Shown one piece after another: positions 33,166-43,327 of a stretch of DNA of 64,000 nucleotides. This DNA comes from Cunninghamia lanceolata (Eukaryota; Streptophyta; Pinopsida; Cupressales; Cupressaceae), in contig BSBN01001483.1 in the NCBI GenBank assembly GCA_027924645.1, positions 434,001 through 498,000 on the forward strand, in the 5' to 3' direction. Position 1 is the first letter of the stretch. Every line of letters starts with the position of its first letter. A program made the translations under genes and the position numbers. The notes beneath the pieces are model-generated. The model had not been told where the DNA came from. It worked only from the letters and a program-made list of their open reading frames with translations, and searched no databases.

Positions 33166-34456
33166 ATGATTCACCCCATCTTCTTCATCTTCATGCATCA
33201 TCCACCTTCTTCTCTTTGATCAGCTCCAACAGGAAGCAAACCATGTGTATATGGCAAGCTCAAGCACTTTAATCAATCCAAGGTACGCCAGAAACTATTT
33301 GTCCGCATGCCTTAAGCCAACATTTGCTACAACAGTTTATCAACAACTTTAGCCTTCAACAGGATGTAGCTTTCCTTTTAACAAGGCACCAGCTTGATCC
33401 ATCCAAGAGCACCCAAAATTTGGCAAGAGAACATGATGACAGTATCTTTTGTTTTATCTTTTGATTTATCTTTTGTCCCTTTTTATAACTAATCAAGACT
33501 ACCTTGATCTATTTATATCTTGGTATGTTGCGATGAAGTAAGGACTGGGGCATGGTCATATAGCTTTCGTATGCCGTGTTTGCGGGATGATCTTATTCTC
33601 TTCCTATGCATATTGGTATCTTGTACGTGTTGGGATTAGCATCTTACATATCAATATCTCTAGCATCTGAGAAGCTAAACAGTCTCTTATGCATTTGAGA
33701 CTATTCTATGTTAAGACTAACTCCATACATATAACCAGCAAGCTATCATTATGTGTAGTGGAGATAAGCTCAAACCATTGTTTGTAGCGTCAAAGTCCAA
33801 CACTAGCTGTTATTCATATCTTGTGCATGTCGGCTCCACATCTTGATCACATGTGTTCAGACAAGATTGTAACATGCTAGTTACGCATTGGATACCTTGA
33901 CACCTTGGTTTCTTATACCCTGGTGCATAACATCCATATGCTATATCAAACATAAGGACTGCATTTCTTTTCATTTTGAGCAATTACTTGAAAGCTGCCC
34001 ATCATCATCCTACTTATTCATTCTATCTATCCATTCGTTCCATCATCCTCAGCCAAGGTCGATCATATCCATCATCCTTTGTCCTTATTCCCGCTCCTGC
34101 AAACCAAGTGTTAGCCATACATAAGTCCATTATATATATCTCTTTCATTACCATCTACCTATATGCATACATCTATTCATATCATTACCTTTTACATATT
34201 CAAACATTTTCTATCCATTACCATTTGCATAAACATCCATCCATAATCCATATATAATCCATACACAACATGCATAGCCATCATAATATCAACATCACAA
34301 CCATTATAACATCATATAGATCGCCACAACTGCCATATATATATATACATGTGTGTCAAAATACAAGTGTCTACAATACAAGCTGAGCCCTGAAAAGAAT
34401 GAATGTACAACAATGGCTCTAGGCCTCATCATGATCCAATGTCAACAAGGTATGCC
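33166..34456 (+). other. Non-coding spacer of T+
   Basis: AT-rich sequence without a supported gene or strong repeat. A short (TA)n run lies at about 34337-34348. It separates the conserved 3' motifs from the antisense PMD segment. Confidence 0.5.
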
Positions 34457-36442
34457 CTAGCAACTACTGCCAGCTCCCTCGCCCTGACCACCACCACCAA
34501 TAGGTCCTATACCTGGTCCCTCATCTCTCGGTGGCCCCATCACTGAAGCTACTGATCGAGATCCACCTGACCTCCGTGAGCTCGAAGCCCCTGACCTGCT
34601 CCTGAAGCTAGGCTGTCTCTGCTCTGCTGGCACAGCTCCATAATATAAGCCTCTGTAATACTCAGCCTCCCCCTGCACTCTCTGAAGCTCGGCCTGTACC
34701 GCTATCAACTGTGTGGCCAAGTACATGGTAGCTCCATCAGTCTCCAAGGCAGCCACTGCTCTATCTCGCTCACTAGTCATCCCCTGCAGCTGCTGCACTG
34801 CCCTATCTCTCTCAGCTCGCAGACCATCTCTCTCTGCTCTCATAGCCTGTTCCTACTGTACTGCAGTATCTCACTCAAGCCTCATCATCTGCTCTTGCTG
34901 CCTAGCTGTATCTCTCTCTCTTGTCACTCTAGCAAGAGCACCGTCATCCTGTCCATCTCCTCTCTGTGCTCCCAACTGTAGCTGAGCCTGATAAGTCTGT
35001 ACCTGTGCTCTAGCATGCCGCAGACTAATCACAGCCTGATGCCTATCCATCTCCACTCTCCTCAGCCTCATCTGTGCCCGCTGCCTCCATCTCCTCTCCT
35101 CTCTGATCCGTCTCCGCAGCTGCTGAATACCCACATCATCTCCTACTCTGATCTGTGCCTGTGGCTGTGCTAATATAGCAGGCTGACCTGGCACCTGCCC
35201 TGGCATCTGTATCCCTGGTGCAGCTGGCACTACTGCCTATGCTGGTGGAGCCCATTGTCGTCACCTCCGCACTGGTCTCTCCATCCCAATCTCTCCAATC
35301 TCCCCATCTCGTGTCAACCGAGTCGGCCTAGCTGTCACCCAGTATACATCGTACTCTGGCAATGTGCCTGGATCTGCAGGACCCTGTCTCCACTGTCATG
35401 CTACTGGCTGCAGTCCATCTCTCTCTGCCAAGGCTGTGTCCACCACAACCTCTGGACCCCAATCGAACACCTCCTGCCTCGTCCTCCCAAAAACGGCATC
35501 ACCTACAGGTACTGCCTGTGCCTCTCCAAACTGTCTCAGGGCTCTCTCTGGCAAATAGCGCTCTATAATATACACGCCGCGTCCAAAAATGTATCTCGCC
35601 TGTCTAGCATAGGCAAGCTCCGCATCCTCCTCCTCCCACTGCTCACATCCTAGCCATGGCCTCCATACAAATCTGTCTATCTCATCTAATCTCCACCGCC
35701 AGTATACCACCCCTCGGCGCTGTCGATAAGTCAACGCTCCTCTATACATCCGTGCAAATGGCTCTCTTGCTGCTCTAGCAACCCATCCCTCTGGTTTCGT
35801 CACCGGAATGTGCTCATATGCCCATACATGCAAAACTATCACTCCTGCTGACATACTGGCTCCAAACATGTACGCACAATCATGCAGGTAATGATAGAGC
35901 TGTCCCAACATGCACTCTACCCATGCATATCTTGTGCCATAGGAGAACATGCCCTCCATCACTGTCCCCCATCCTACAAGAAAACCTCTGGCTCTCCTAT
36001 CACCCACTAGCCATCTAATGATAGCCACTACCACTCGCTGTAATCTGTCGTAGAACTCCTCCATCCTCCCCATCGGTATCTTTGAACCCTCTGCTCCGAT
36101 GTCTGGTGTCCCAAACAATCTCCTGAATACAGCTGGACCCATCTCCGGATCATAATCTACACGATCCCCATCTATCGGAATCCTCAAAATCCGGAATACA
36201 TCCTCTAAGGTAATGGTCGCCTCTCCTGTCGGTAACAAGAATGAACTGTGCTCGCTCATCCATCGCTCCACCATCGCTGTCATCAGCCCTCGATGTGCCT
36301 GAACTGGCTCTAATCGGGATACCTGCTCTACGCCAAGGATCTCTAACACCAGTAGCTCCTCTACATCCAACTGTCTCACCAGCCGCAAATCTCTCGGATG
36401 GGGCTCCCGTGATAGCAATGGCGGTAGTACATCCTGCATCAT
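34457..36442 (-). pseudogene. PMD (plant mobile domain) plus coiled-coil gene, antisense in T+
   Basis: A minus-strand frame of 661 codons interrupted by five in-frame stops (TGA 35396-35398, TGA 35261-35263, TAG 35237-35239, TGA 34871-34873, TAG 34853-34855), all explicable as CGA or CAG decay. The uninterrupted N-terminal 348 residues (36442-35396) match the PMD family (MAIN/MAIL-type, also carried by some gypsy and MULE elements): MVERWMSEHSSFLLPTGEAT followed by ITLEDVFRILRIPIDG; a YAWVECMLGQLYHYL helix; VLHVWAYEHIP; and PERALRQFGEAQAVP. The C-terminal part is low in hydrophobics and rich in Arg/Glu/Gln repeats (RIREERRWRQ, ERDGLRAERDRAVQQ), a coiled coil. GC content is clearly higher than in its surroundings. 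ATG ATG at 36442-36437 is taken as start; the frame stays open about 14 codons upstream. T- lacks the gene. Role unknown. Confidence 0.82.
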
Positions 36443-36529
36443 CCATTTACCCTTGTCAGTCCATTCTGTTAGCCATCCATATCAAAATTTGCTTATCTAT
36501 CTGCTATTTTATCCTACACCTACTATAAG

Positions 36530-37080
36530 CGGTCCATTTTACTACATGCGATGTTTTCCTACTCCTTAGCGACCCACTTTACCATATGCGCCTCTGTTTT
36601 GACTATATGCGAGCTATTTTACGTCATGCGCTCACTGTTTCACTATAAGTGACCTAAACTTCCTTATGCGCTCATTCTTCCTTCATATGCGCGTCATATC
36701 CTATATGCGAGTCTATTTACCCTAAAAGCGAGCTATATTTTATATGTGCCTATCTTCTCACTATTAGCGAGCCACCTACGCATATGTGCCTATTCTAGCC
36801 CTATAAGCGTGCTATCTACCATATGCGAGCTACTTGCCTTCATATGTGAGCTCTATTACCCTATGCGACTACAATTTGCTTATAAGCGACTCATTTTTCC
36901 CTATATGCGCATTTTAGCCGATATTTTCCTGCCGACAGGATGCGACCACTTTTTTCCTAAGCGACCTACCCGCGCCCATATGCGAGCTGAACTACTCTAA
37001 GCGATCTCTATTCCTATATAAGCGACCTAAATGTGCCATGTCCTAACCTAGTCGCTTTTGGTGACGTGTGTGAATTAATT
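36530..37080 (-). repeat. TCGC-core repeat array 3, upstream of the PMD frame
   Basis: About 25 units of roughly 20 bp. On the minus strand they read TCGC(A/T)TAT(A/G)(G/T) followed by an A/G-rich half (plus strand: tatgcgagc, taagcgacc). The core and its orientation relative to the downstream frame resemble leader arrays 1 and 2 in front of gag. No gene. Confidence 0.6.
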
Positions 37081-37551
37081 ACGCTTTTAGGCTATTAATT
37101 ACACGCTTTTGGGAAAAGTTTTGAAACATACTGGTGCGCCTGCTCCCTCTAGTCGTCCATGTGTCCTCACTCGCTCCGCACGATGATCTCTACGTGGAAT
37201 CACCATCCTGCTAGCTCTGCCACTCTCACTCTCCGGAGCTCTGGATTTCTCTAAGTTTCTAAGCACAAATGAGCACAAATGAGCCTATTTGCCCTTGAAG
37301 CACCTCCTTATAGCCCTTCTCAAAACCCTAATTCTTCTCTACCACAGCCTATTTTCTTCTATGCAACCCCCCTTTCCTTCGCGTCTGCCCTCTTTTCAGC
37401 CTTTTTCTTCTAATCGAGAGCCAACCCAGCCCTTCCTGGTTCGCCTGGCTTACCTCTCGAGGGGGCATCACCTGTTAGTTACACTGGGGCATAACTTGTT
37501 TATCGAGCGCATCTCACATCTTCTTTGACACAACATTCTATCGAACATTGT
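37081..37551 (+). other. T+ 3' region next to the polypurine tract
   Basis: No gene. From about 37270 onward it is again homologous to T- (12134-12420 in antisense): ccttatagcc, ttcttctaatcgag, acctctcgaggggg and acactggggca blocks occur in the same order. The PMD segment was therefore inserted or retained between about 34300 and 37270. Confidence 0.6.
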
Positions 37552-37568
37552 ATCAAAGAGGGGCAAAA
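37552..37568 (+). other. Polypurine tract of T+
   Basis: atcaaagaggggcaaaa abuts the 3' LTR start at 37569 and is identical in core to the T- tract. Confidence 0.9.
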
Positions 37569-38321
37569 TGTAGACACCCAAATTTGTCCATGTCTAGCGA
37601 CACCTTGTTAAATCACTAATCCATTAGCCAATTAATTAAATAAATTTTATTTATTTAATTAAAATCCCATTCTCATCCACTTAGCCAATTAATTAAATAA
37701 ATTGTATTTATTTAATTAATTTCCACATCAGGTCTTATCTCATTTTATGCATTTATCCTATTAATTAAATAAATTTTATTTATTTAATTAAATTCCAACT
37801 CATATCCCAACTAATTCAAATATTTTATTTGAATTAAGCCCTCATCATTTATCACATTTCAACACTTGTCCATTTCCCATTCATCATGTGTTGTAAGACA
37901 ACTTTCATTTAAAATCCTTCACATGCACAACTAATTGGACCTAAATTTAGTAACTTTCAATCCTAGCCATTCACATAGCCTCTGAATCTCCACCGTTGAT
38001 TGATCTTGGTTGAGTTCTATATAAACACACTCTCATTCCATATGAGACATCCAGCAATCATATAGCACCTACATTATCATCTTGAGCATCTGAGCATTTG
38101 AGCTTTTATCATCCATCATGGCAGCTTTCAGCTTTGTAATTGCTTATTGTTGAAGAAGCAGTCCACATCTCTCTCTCAAACAAGGAATCGCACGGTCTAG
38201 GTGATGTTATGCTTGAATTGCATTATCCTTTGATTTCATTTAGGTTAGATTCCTTGATGATGGTAGGGTTAGGGTTTCATGACTATGTCTGATCTTCCAC
38301 ACCTGACTTTCACCTATCACA
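37569..38321 (+). repeat. 3' LTR of T+
   Basis: 753 bp, same length as the 5' LTR with about six substitutions. It ends CTATCACA and is followed by GAAAT (38322-38326). TATA box at 38018-38024. Confidence 0.95.
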
Positions 38322-38326
38322 GAAAT

Positions 38327-38431
38327 TAATTAAATAATTAGATTATTCAATTAATGTTGAAATGCAGGTGATGCTATAGATTAGATGAAATGCAAGTGAT
38401 TCGATGACTTGGTCATTTTTGGGTGTCTACA
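38327..38431 (-). repeat. Remnant of the 5' LTR of T-
   Basis: 105 bp matching 12014-12118 nearly base for base (ttcaattaatgttgaaatgcagg, then gatgacttggtcatttttgg and the gtgtctaca end). It is followed by GAATT at 38432-38436, the partner of 10853-10857. Confidence 0.88.
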
Positions 38432-38436
38432 GAATT

Positions 38437-39240
38437 AACTCTATGTGATGAAGTGCTTCCATTCTCATTTCCTCTAATCTATTTAGATGCGTTATTCCAT
38501 GTTGTTATGCTTCTGTCATATCAATACCAACTTCAAGTGTTGTTCTCAATGTTTCCACTTCATATTCAATAGGAAGAACTGGGTTCTTCCCATAAACTAA
38601 TTCATATAGCATGAAATTAATAGTGGTTCTCTAGGTGGTATTATAAGCCCAAATAGATTCTATCATTCTCTCAACCCAATCTATCCTTTTGCCTGAAACT
38701 ATTTTTATGAGGATGTTCTCTAGTTCCATATTTGTCACTTCCACTTGACCATTGCTCTTAGGGTAATATGGAGAAGACTTCCTATGATTGATTTGATATC
38801 TCTCCAGAAATGCTTTGATCATAGTGGACATGAAATGTAGTCCTCGATTAGTAACAAGGACCCTTGGGGCTCCAAATCTCTACACAATGTGCTTGTACAA
38901 AAAATCTGCAACCTTCTCCTCTTTTGCTACTGGTAGAGATTTTGCTTCAACCCATTTGGTTGCGTAATTAGTACAGAAAAAAATGTAATGATTTCCTTTG
39001 GATGGTGGATCAATTGGTCCCACAAAATCTATCCCCCATTTCTCAAATGGTTCTAAGACCATTTGAGGATGGAGTGGCATCTCTACAATAGGGGTTGGAC
39101 ATCCCATTCACTGGCATTGATAACATTGCTTAACATACTACTGGATATCCTTGGTCATTGCTGGCCAGAAATATCTAGCTCCCAAAATCTTGTGTCCAAT
39201 TCAGAGGGCTGAAAAGTGTCTTCCAAAAGGTTCATCATGG
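38437..39240 (-). pseudogene. Integrase core of G
   Basis: Open pieces 39107-38880 (WGIDFVGPIDPPSKGNHYIF with the first catalytic Asp, then TNYATKWVEAK) and 38831-38631 (SSPYYPKSNGQVEVTNMELE with the catalytic Glu, then WAYNTT). The reading continues with LRTTLEVGIDMTEA and LNRLEEMRMEALHHIEL to the T- insertion at 38436. Further stops and shifts (near 38880 and 38620, TAA at about 38520) break it. Confidence 0.8.
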
Positions 39241-39299
39241 CATGCTTAGATTATATCATAAACTTTTGTTTCCTACACACATTTCTCAACACATGGTTA

Positions 39300-40883
39300 G
39301 GGCAATTTTTAAACAAAATACCATTTACCCATTTGTATCTGGAGCTATCTTGAATCAGTTGTCTGCCAGTTTCCTTCTAGTTGAAATGTGGTGGGCATTT
39401 TCTTGAAACCAAATAGTTAGCCAAATTTGCAAACCATGGATATTGTTTGGAAATGGCAAAAAGATGTTCATCTAGAAATGCATCATCCACTAGTTCATTG
39501 CTTCCTTGCACAGTAAGTCTTGATAGGAAATCAGTGACAACATTATCTTTCCCAAGTTTATGAACAACGGTTATATCAAATTATTGTAACAGTAGAAACC
39601 ATCTACTAATTCTACCTCCTACCATAGCTTTATTCATCAGATATCTAATAGTTGCATGATCAGTGTGTATAAAGACTTTATAACCTGTGATATAGTGGTA
39701 AAACTTATTAATTGCATAAACTATTGCCAAGAACTCTTTTTCTGTCGTGGTATAATTTTCTCTATAGGGTTTAAGTTTTTGCTAACATAATATATTGTGT
39801 GCATACCTCCAGATTCATTAGCTTGCCCTAAGACTACTCCAATGGCTTGATTGGAAGAATCTATGTGAATATGGAATGGTTCACTTCAATTTGGTCCTTT
39901 GATGACTGGGCTTGTTTGTCATGAGGGCACTTTTGATAGCCTTGAATGACTCCTGACATTGTGATGTCCAATTAAACTCATAATCCTTATTTAGGAGAGT
40001 AAACAAAGGGTCAACTTTATGACTAAAGTTTTCAATGAACCTTTGATAATACCCACCATGTCCTATAAAACTCCTTACTTCCATTTGAGTTTGAGGGGGG
40101 GGGTATTTGTACTATAATTTCAACCTTTTTGGGATCTACTTTCATACCTTCCTGTGATATGTGGTGACCTAAGACTATTCCTTCTGTCATCATAAGTAGA
40201 CAATTCTCATGATTTAAGGACAACTAATGTTCCTTGTACCTTTCAAGCACTTTGTTAAGACTATCCAAAGCTTTGTCAAAAGTCTTCCCATGCACTATAA
40301 AATCATCCATATATACTTCCACGCAAGTGTTGGCTAAATAAGTAAAGTTTGCCAACACAACTCTTTGAAATGTGGTTGGTGTGTTACATAATCCAAATGG
40401 AAAAATCTTGTAGGCAAATGTCACCCATGAGCATGTGAATGTAATATTGTCTTGATCCTCTTGAGCTACCTGGATCTAATTGTACCCATTAAATCCATCT
40501 AGAAAGGAGAAGTAGCGACTACCAGCCAGATTATCCAACACCTGGTCGATAAAGGGAAGAGGGAAACAGTTTTTCTTGGTAGCTTTGTTTAATTCTCTAT
40601 AGTCAATGCAGACTCACCATTTTCCATTTTTCTTTGGTAGTGTTACTAATGGTGATAGCCACTGACTTTTAGAAATAGGATAGATGAATCCTACCTATAA
40701 TAATTTTTCTATTTCCTCCTTCACTATTTCTCTCAGAACTGGATTGATCCTCCTTTGTGGTTTTCTCATAGGACATACATATTTAGTGTAGATATGGTGC
40801 GTACATACACTCGGGTGGATTCCTCTCATATATTTGTATTCCCATGCAAATGCTTGGGTATGATTTTGTAGAAGTTTTGTCAA
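39300..40883 (-). pseudogene. Reverse transcriptase and RNase H of G
   Basis: 40883-40695 encodes the RT start (RKPQRRINPVLREIVKEEIE). 40424-40224 encodes FPFGLCNTPTTFQRVV and the catalytic YMDDF. 40223-40032 and 40084-39881 encode the thumb (EGIVLGHHISQEGMKVDPKK, RSFIGHGGYYQRFI). 39880-39560 encodes RNase H (SNQAIGVVLGQ, then IYYVSKNLNP-like residues). Several stops and frameshifts separate these. The wording is closest to the Athila group of gypsy elements. A run of ten G at about 40095-40104 may mark one shift. Confidence 0.8.
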
Positions 40884-41348
40884 TCAGATTTCCTCTATTT
40901 CTGTTAACCAACTTCTTATGGAGGGTTGTTTATTAGCTTGAATAGTTATGTGCTTTGTGCCACAGTGAACAAAATGAATGTCTTTATAGGGACTTATCAG
41001 AGTACTTAATGGATAGAAGTGAGGCACAATCTGATGCAAGGTTTTTGCTTCGTGGTAATTCAAGTGAAGCAATTTCTTCAAAATATGGATAGTTAAATGC
41101 CCTTAAAGATCCCCTTCGATCTCTCCAGAGCCATCCAAAGACCTCTTTATGTGCCACACTATATAGGGATATTTCATTGTTTTCTTCCAACTCCTTATAC
41201 TCTTCATTGCATTCTTTGAAATGTTCTGCGATTGTTACCATTGCTAATGAGGAGGCATCTTCCTCGTCTGAATCCATTAAATCATCTATCCATGGTTTAT
41301 TCTCATACTGCAAGAATGTTTTAGCAGGAGGGTAAATGGAGAGTTCCT

Positions 41349-41693
41349 TCAATGTTTCCCATTGGAAATAGTCATATTTCCTGACCTACAGTCAATAAGG
41401 GCTACTATAGTAGCCAACCATGGTCTACCCAATATCATTAGATATCTTGAGCATTTCTTCCTTGTTTGAAGGATGAGGAAATCTGCTAAATAATCCCAAG
41501 TGTCCATAGTGACTATAATATCTTCCAAAACTCCTTCTGGTTTAGTGATGGATAGATCTGCTAATTGTAACACAATTAAGGTTGGCTGAATATGAGTTAA
41601 TGCCAGAGCTTCTGCAGTATTTGATGTCATTACATTGATGGTAACCCCCAAATTGATCAGTACATTCAAGACTAATATTCCTTTTATTTCCAT
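41349..41693 (-). pseudogene. Protease region of G
   Basis: 114 open codons with GILVLNVLINLGVTINVM, the degenerate aspartic protease site (the usual D-x-G is now N-L-G), VLEDIIVTMDTWDYLADF and ILGRPWLATIVALIDCR. This is the retropepsin-like domain preceding RT in Athila-type polyproteins. Loss of the catalytic Asp adds to the evidence of decay. The adjacent frames 41352-40884 are an acidic linker. Confidence 0.75.
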
Positions 41694-41929
41694 TGAGATA
41701 ATAGGACTTCTAGGATCCCCATATTTTTGAGGAATGAACTTACCTAACAGGACATCAACAAGTTTTTTTTCTACTTGAATAGTGTTTAGTAATTTTCATT
41801 TTCTACTTGGAAGTTTCAAACATAGGATCTTGATGTTCTGATTTATCTCAGGGATATCCTTTATCACCTTTAACAGAGGAACTTCAATATGTATCTTCCT
41901 AAGTTCCTTGATTAACTAAGAGTCATCAT

Positions 41930-41934
41930 GAGAG
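41930..41934 (+). repeat. Target site duplication GAGAG (left copy)
   Basis: GAGAG at 41930-41934 and 43323-43327 flanks the copia LTR exactly. Confidence 0.88.
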
Positions 41935-43322
41935 TGTTACAAGTATGTACGAACTAGTTTTTTCATTGATGTCAACATGTTTGTGTTGTCATTAGTGCCA
42001 GCTGTGTCTTCTGATATTGCTGTTTGTTGATTGATTGAGTTGTCATGTTAGGGACACTGTCTGAGTTTTTCCTCCGCATTTCCTCTATGTTGAAGACCAA
42101 TGTATGAGATTTGGATATGTTTTAGAGAAGTGTTTGAAGATGCTAAATCAAAAATTTGGTGGTCTAGATCACTGTGTAGCAAAAGTTCTATTCACCAGTT
42201 TGAAGACTGTGCCTGACAGTATTTGCAATGTAACAAGGAGAAAGTATTTTCCTCTAAATTTCTCCACAGTTTAGTTTTTGGTCTTGTGGTTCTGGACATA
42301 TTCTTATAAGGTCCTTAGCTATCTTCATTCCAAATGATTTGTGATTTGGTGCTCTAGAAAGTAAGTTATTGATTAGCGGAGTTCGACAGTGTTTGTTGTG
42401 AGTAGTCTGTGATATGTCTTCAAGTGAGATCTATTGCAGTTGGAGTTGTTGACTCCCAGGTGATTCTATATTGTTTGTGGATGTCTCCATAATGTATTTA
42501 AGGTGTGTGCTTGATCTACAAGCTATAACGAAGTTCTTGGAAGTGCGTACCTAAGTATTCTTGATGTTTCCACCAATTTGGCTGACTTGGGTGTTAACAT
42601 TATTTGTGGATGTGTTTCTTGGATTGTAGAAGCATAAGGAAGTGTGTAAGGTTGTTTTTGGGTCCAAGCTAAGTTGTGAAGTGTTCTTCCTTTATTCATT
42701 TACTCCACAAGTTTGTTTAGGTTTAGACCTAATTTGAATTATGTATGTATGCCAACCTTGGAGATAGTTCCAATGGTTGTAAATTGTATGGCTGACCTTG
42801 ATGAATGTTCCAAGGTTGATCATTGGTATAAATATATGTAATGAATCCATAAGTGAAGTGAGACTGTACAAAGATGCAAAGATAAAGTGTGTGTTGTAAA
42901 GGCAGAGAAGAAGAGATATTGTGCTTCAATGGAACTGAACTCAAGCATGTTGTAGATGCTATTATATCAGTTCATGGCAGTGACCCACCCCTTTGACAGT
43001 GAGCCTTTTTGCAGTGAGCATTCATTTGGGCAATAAGCCCTAAGGCAGTGAGCCTCTTTATTATTCGGTATTGTTACTACATTATATTGTGAGCTAACAC
43101 TCACCATGGTTTTTCCCTTTTAGGGTTTTCCACGTAAAAATCTGGTGTTCATGTATCTATGGTGTTCATGTGTATATGTTTTGATTCTACTATTCATGTT
43201 TAATCTTCATAACATATTAAGGAGTTAAACTAAGTAAATGTCAATATGATTTTGTTTAAAGAAGTTAAGGTTTTTGATACAACTGATTCACCACCCCCTC
43301 TTAGTTGTCTGTGCCTTCAATA
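41935..43322 (+). mobile_element. Copia-type solo LTR inserted in G
   Basis: 1388 bp from TGTTACAAGTATG to TTCAATA (expected CAACA, one C-to-T), flanked by GAGAG on both sides. It contains TATAAATA at 42827-42834, five AGTGAGCC-like motifs at 42977-43056, the gtgagctaacactcacc block and the closing gattcaccaccccctc block. No internal coding region, so it is a solo LTR left by LTR-LTR recombination. It separates the protease and gag parts of G. Family resemblance to 1-1418, 1455-8105 and 58319-59743. Confidence 0.9.
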
Positions 43323-43327
43323 GAGAG

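Larger units (their letters stand above)
20949..38321 (+). mobile_element. Tat-like gypsy element T+ with antisense PMD cargo
   Basis: A complete 17,373-bp element: two 753-bp LTRs (20949-21701, 37569-38321) with about six differences (about 0.8%), target duplication GAAAT, primer site at 21705-21723 and polypurine tract 37552-37568. Layout: 2.8-kb leader with repeat arrays and a GC-rich structured core; gag; protease; G-patch-like segment; RT; RNase H; second RNase H; integrase; an A-rich tract; conserved non-coding motifs; an antisense PMD/coiled-coil coding sequence (36442-34457); a TCGC-core array; polypurine tract. The dual RNase H and giant size place it in the Tat (Ogre-like) group. 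The gag-pol frame has four nonsense codons and one frameshift, so this copy is not autonomous despite its youth. Confidence 0.93.
10858..38431 (-). mobile_element. Tat-like gypsy element T-, interrupted by T+
   Basis: Ends are fixed by GAATT at 10853-10857 and 38432-38436. The 3' LTR (10858-12118) ends on the plus strand in gtgtctaca, as does the right end at 38431. From right to left: only about 105 bp of 5' LTR (38431-38327), then T+ (20949-38321) with its GAAAT duplication, then directly mid-gag (20943), protease, RT, RNase H, second RNase H, integrase, a 2.1-kb non-coding region, polypurine tract and 3' LTR. Most of the 5' LTR, the primer site, the leader and the gag N-terminus were deleted before T+ arrived. 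The pol frame has many stops and shifts, so T- is clearly inactive. Confidence 0.88.

Noticed and set aside
33090..33272. 60-codon frame across the conserved 60-bp motif of T+
   Set aside because: The second copy and the T- homologues do not keep this frame open, so the conservation is not coding.
35255..35653. 132-codon plus-strand frame over the PMD region
   Set aside because: Shadow of the GC-rich minus-strand PMD coding sequence, which has clear family motifs on the other strand.
36530..37080. CRISPR-like regular repeats
   Set aside because: Units are degenerate and unspaced, and lie in a plant retrotransposon; this is a minisatellite-like array.
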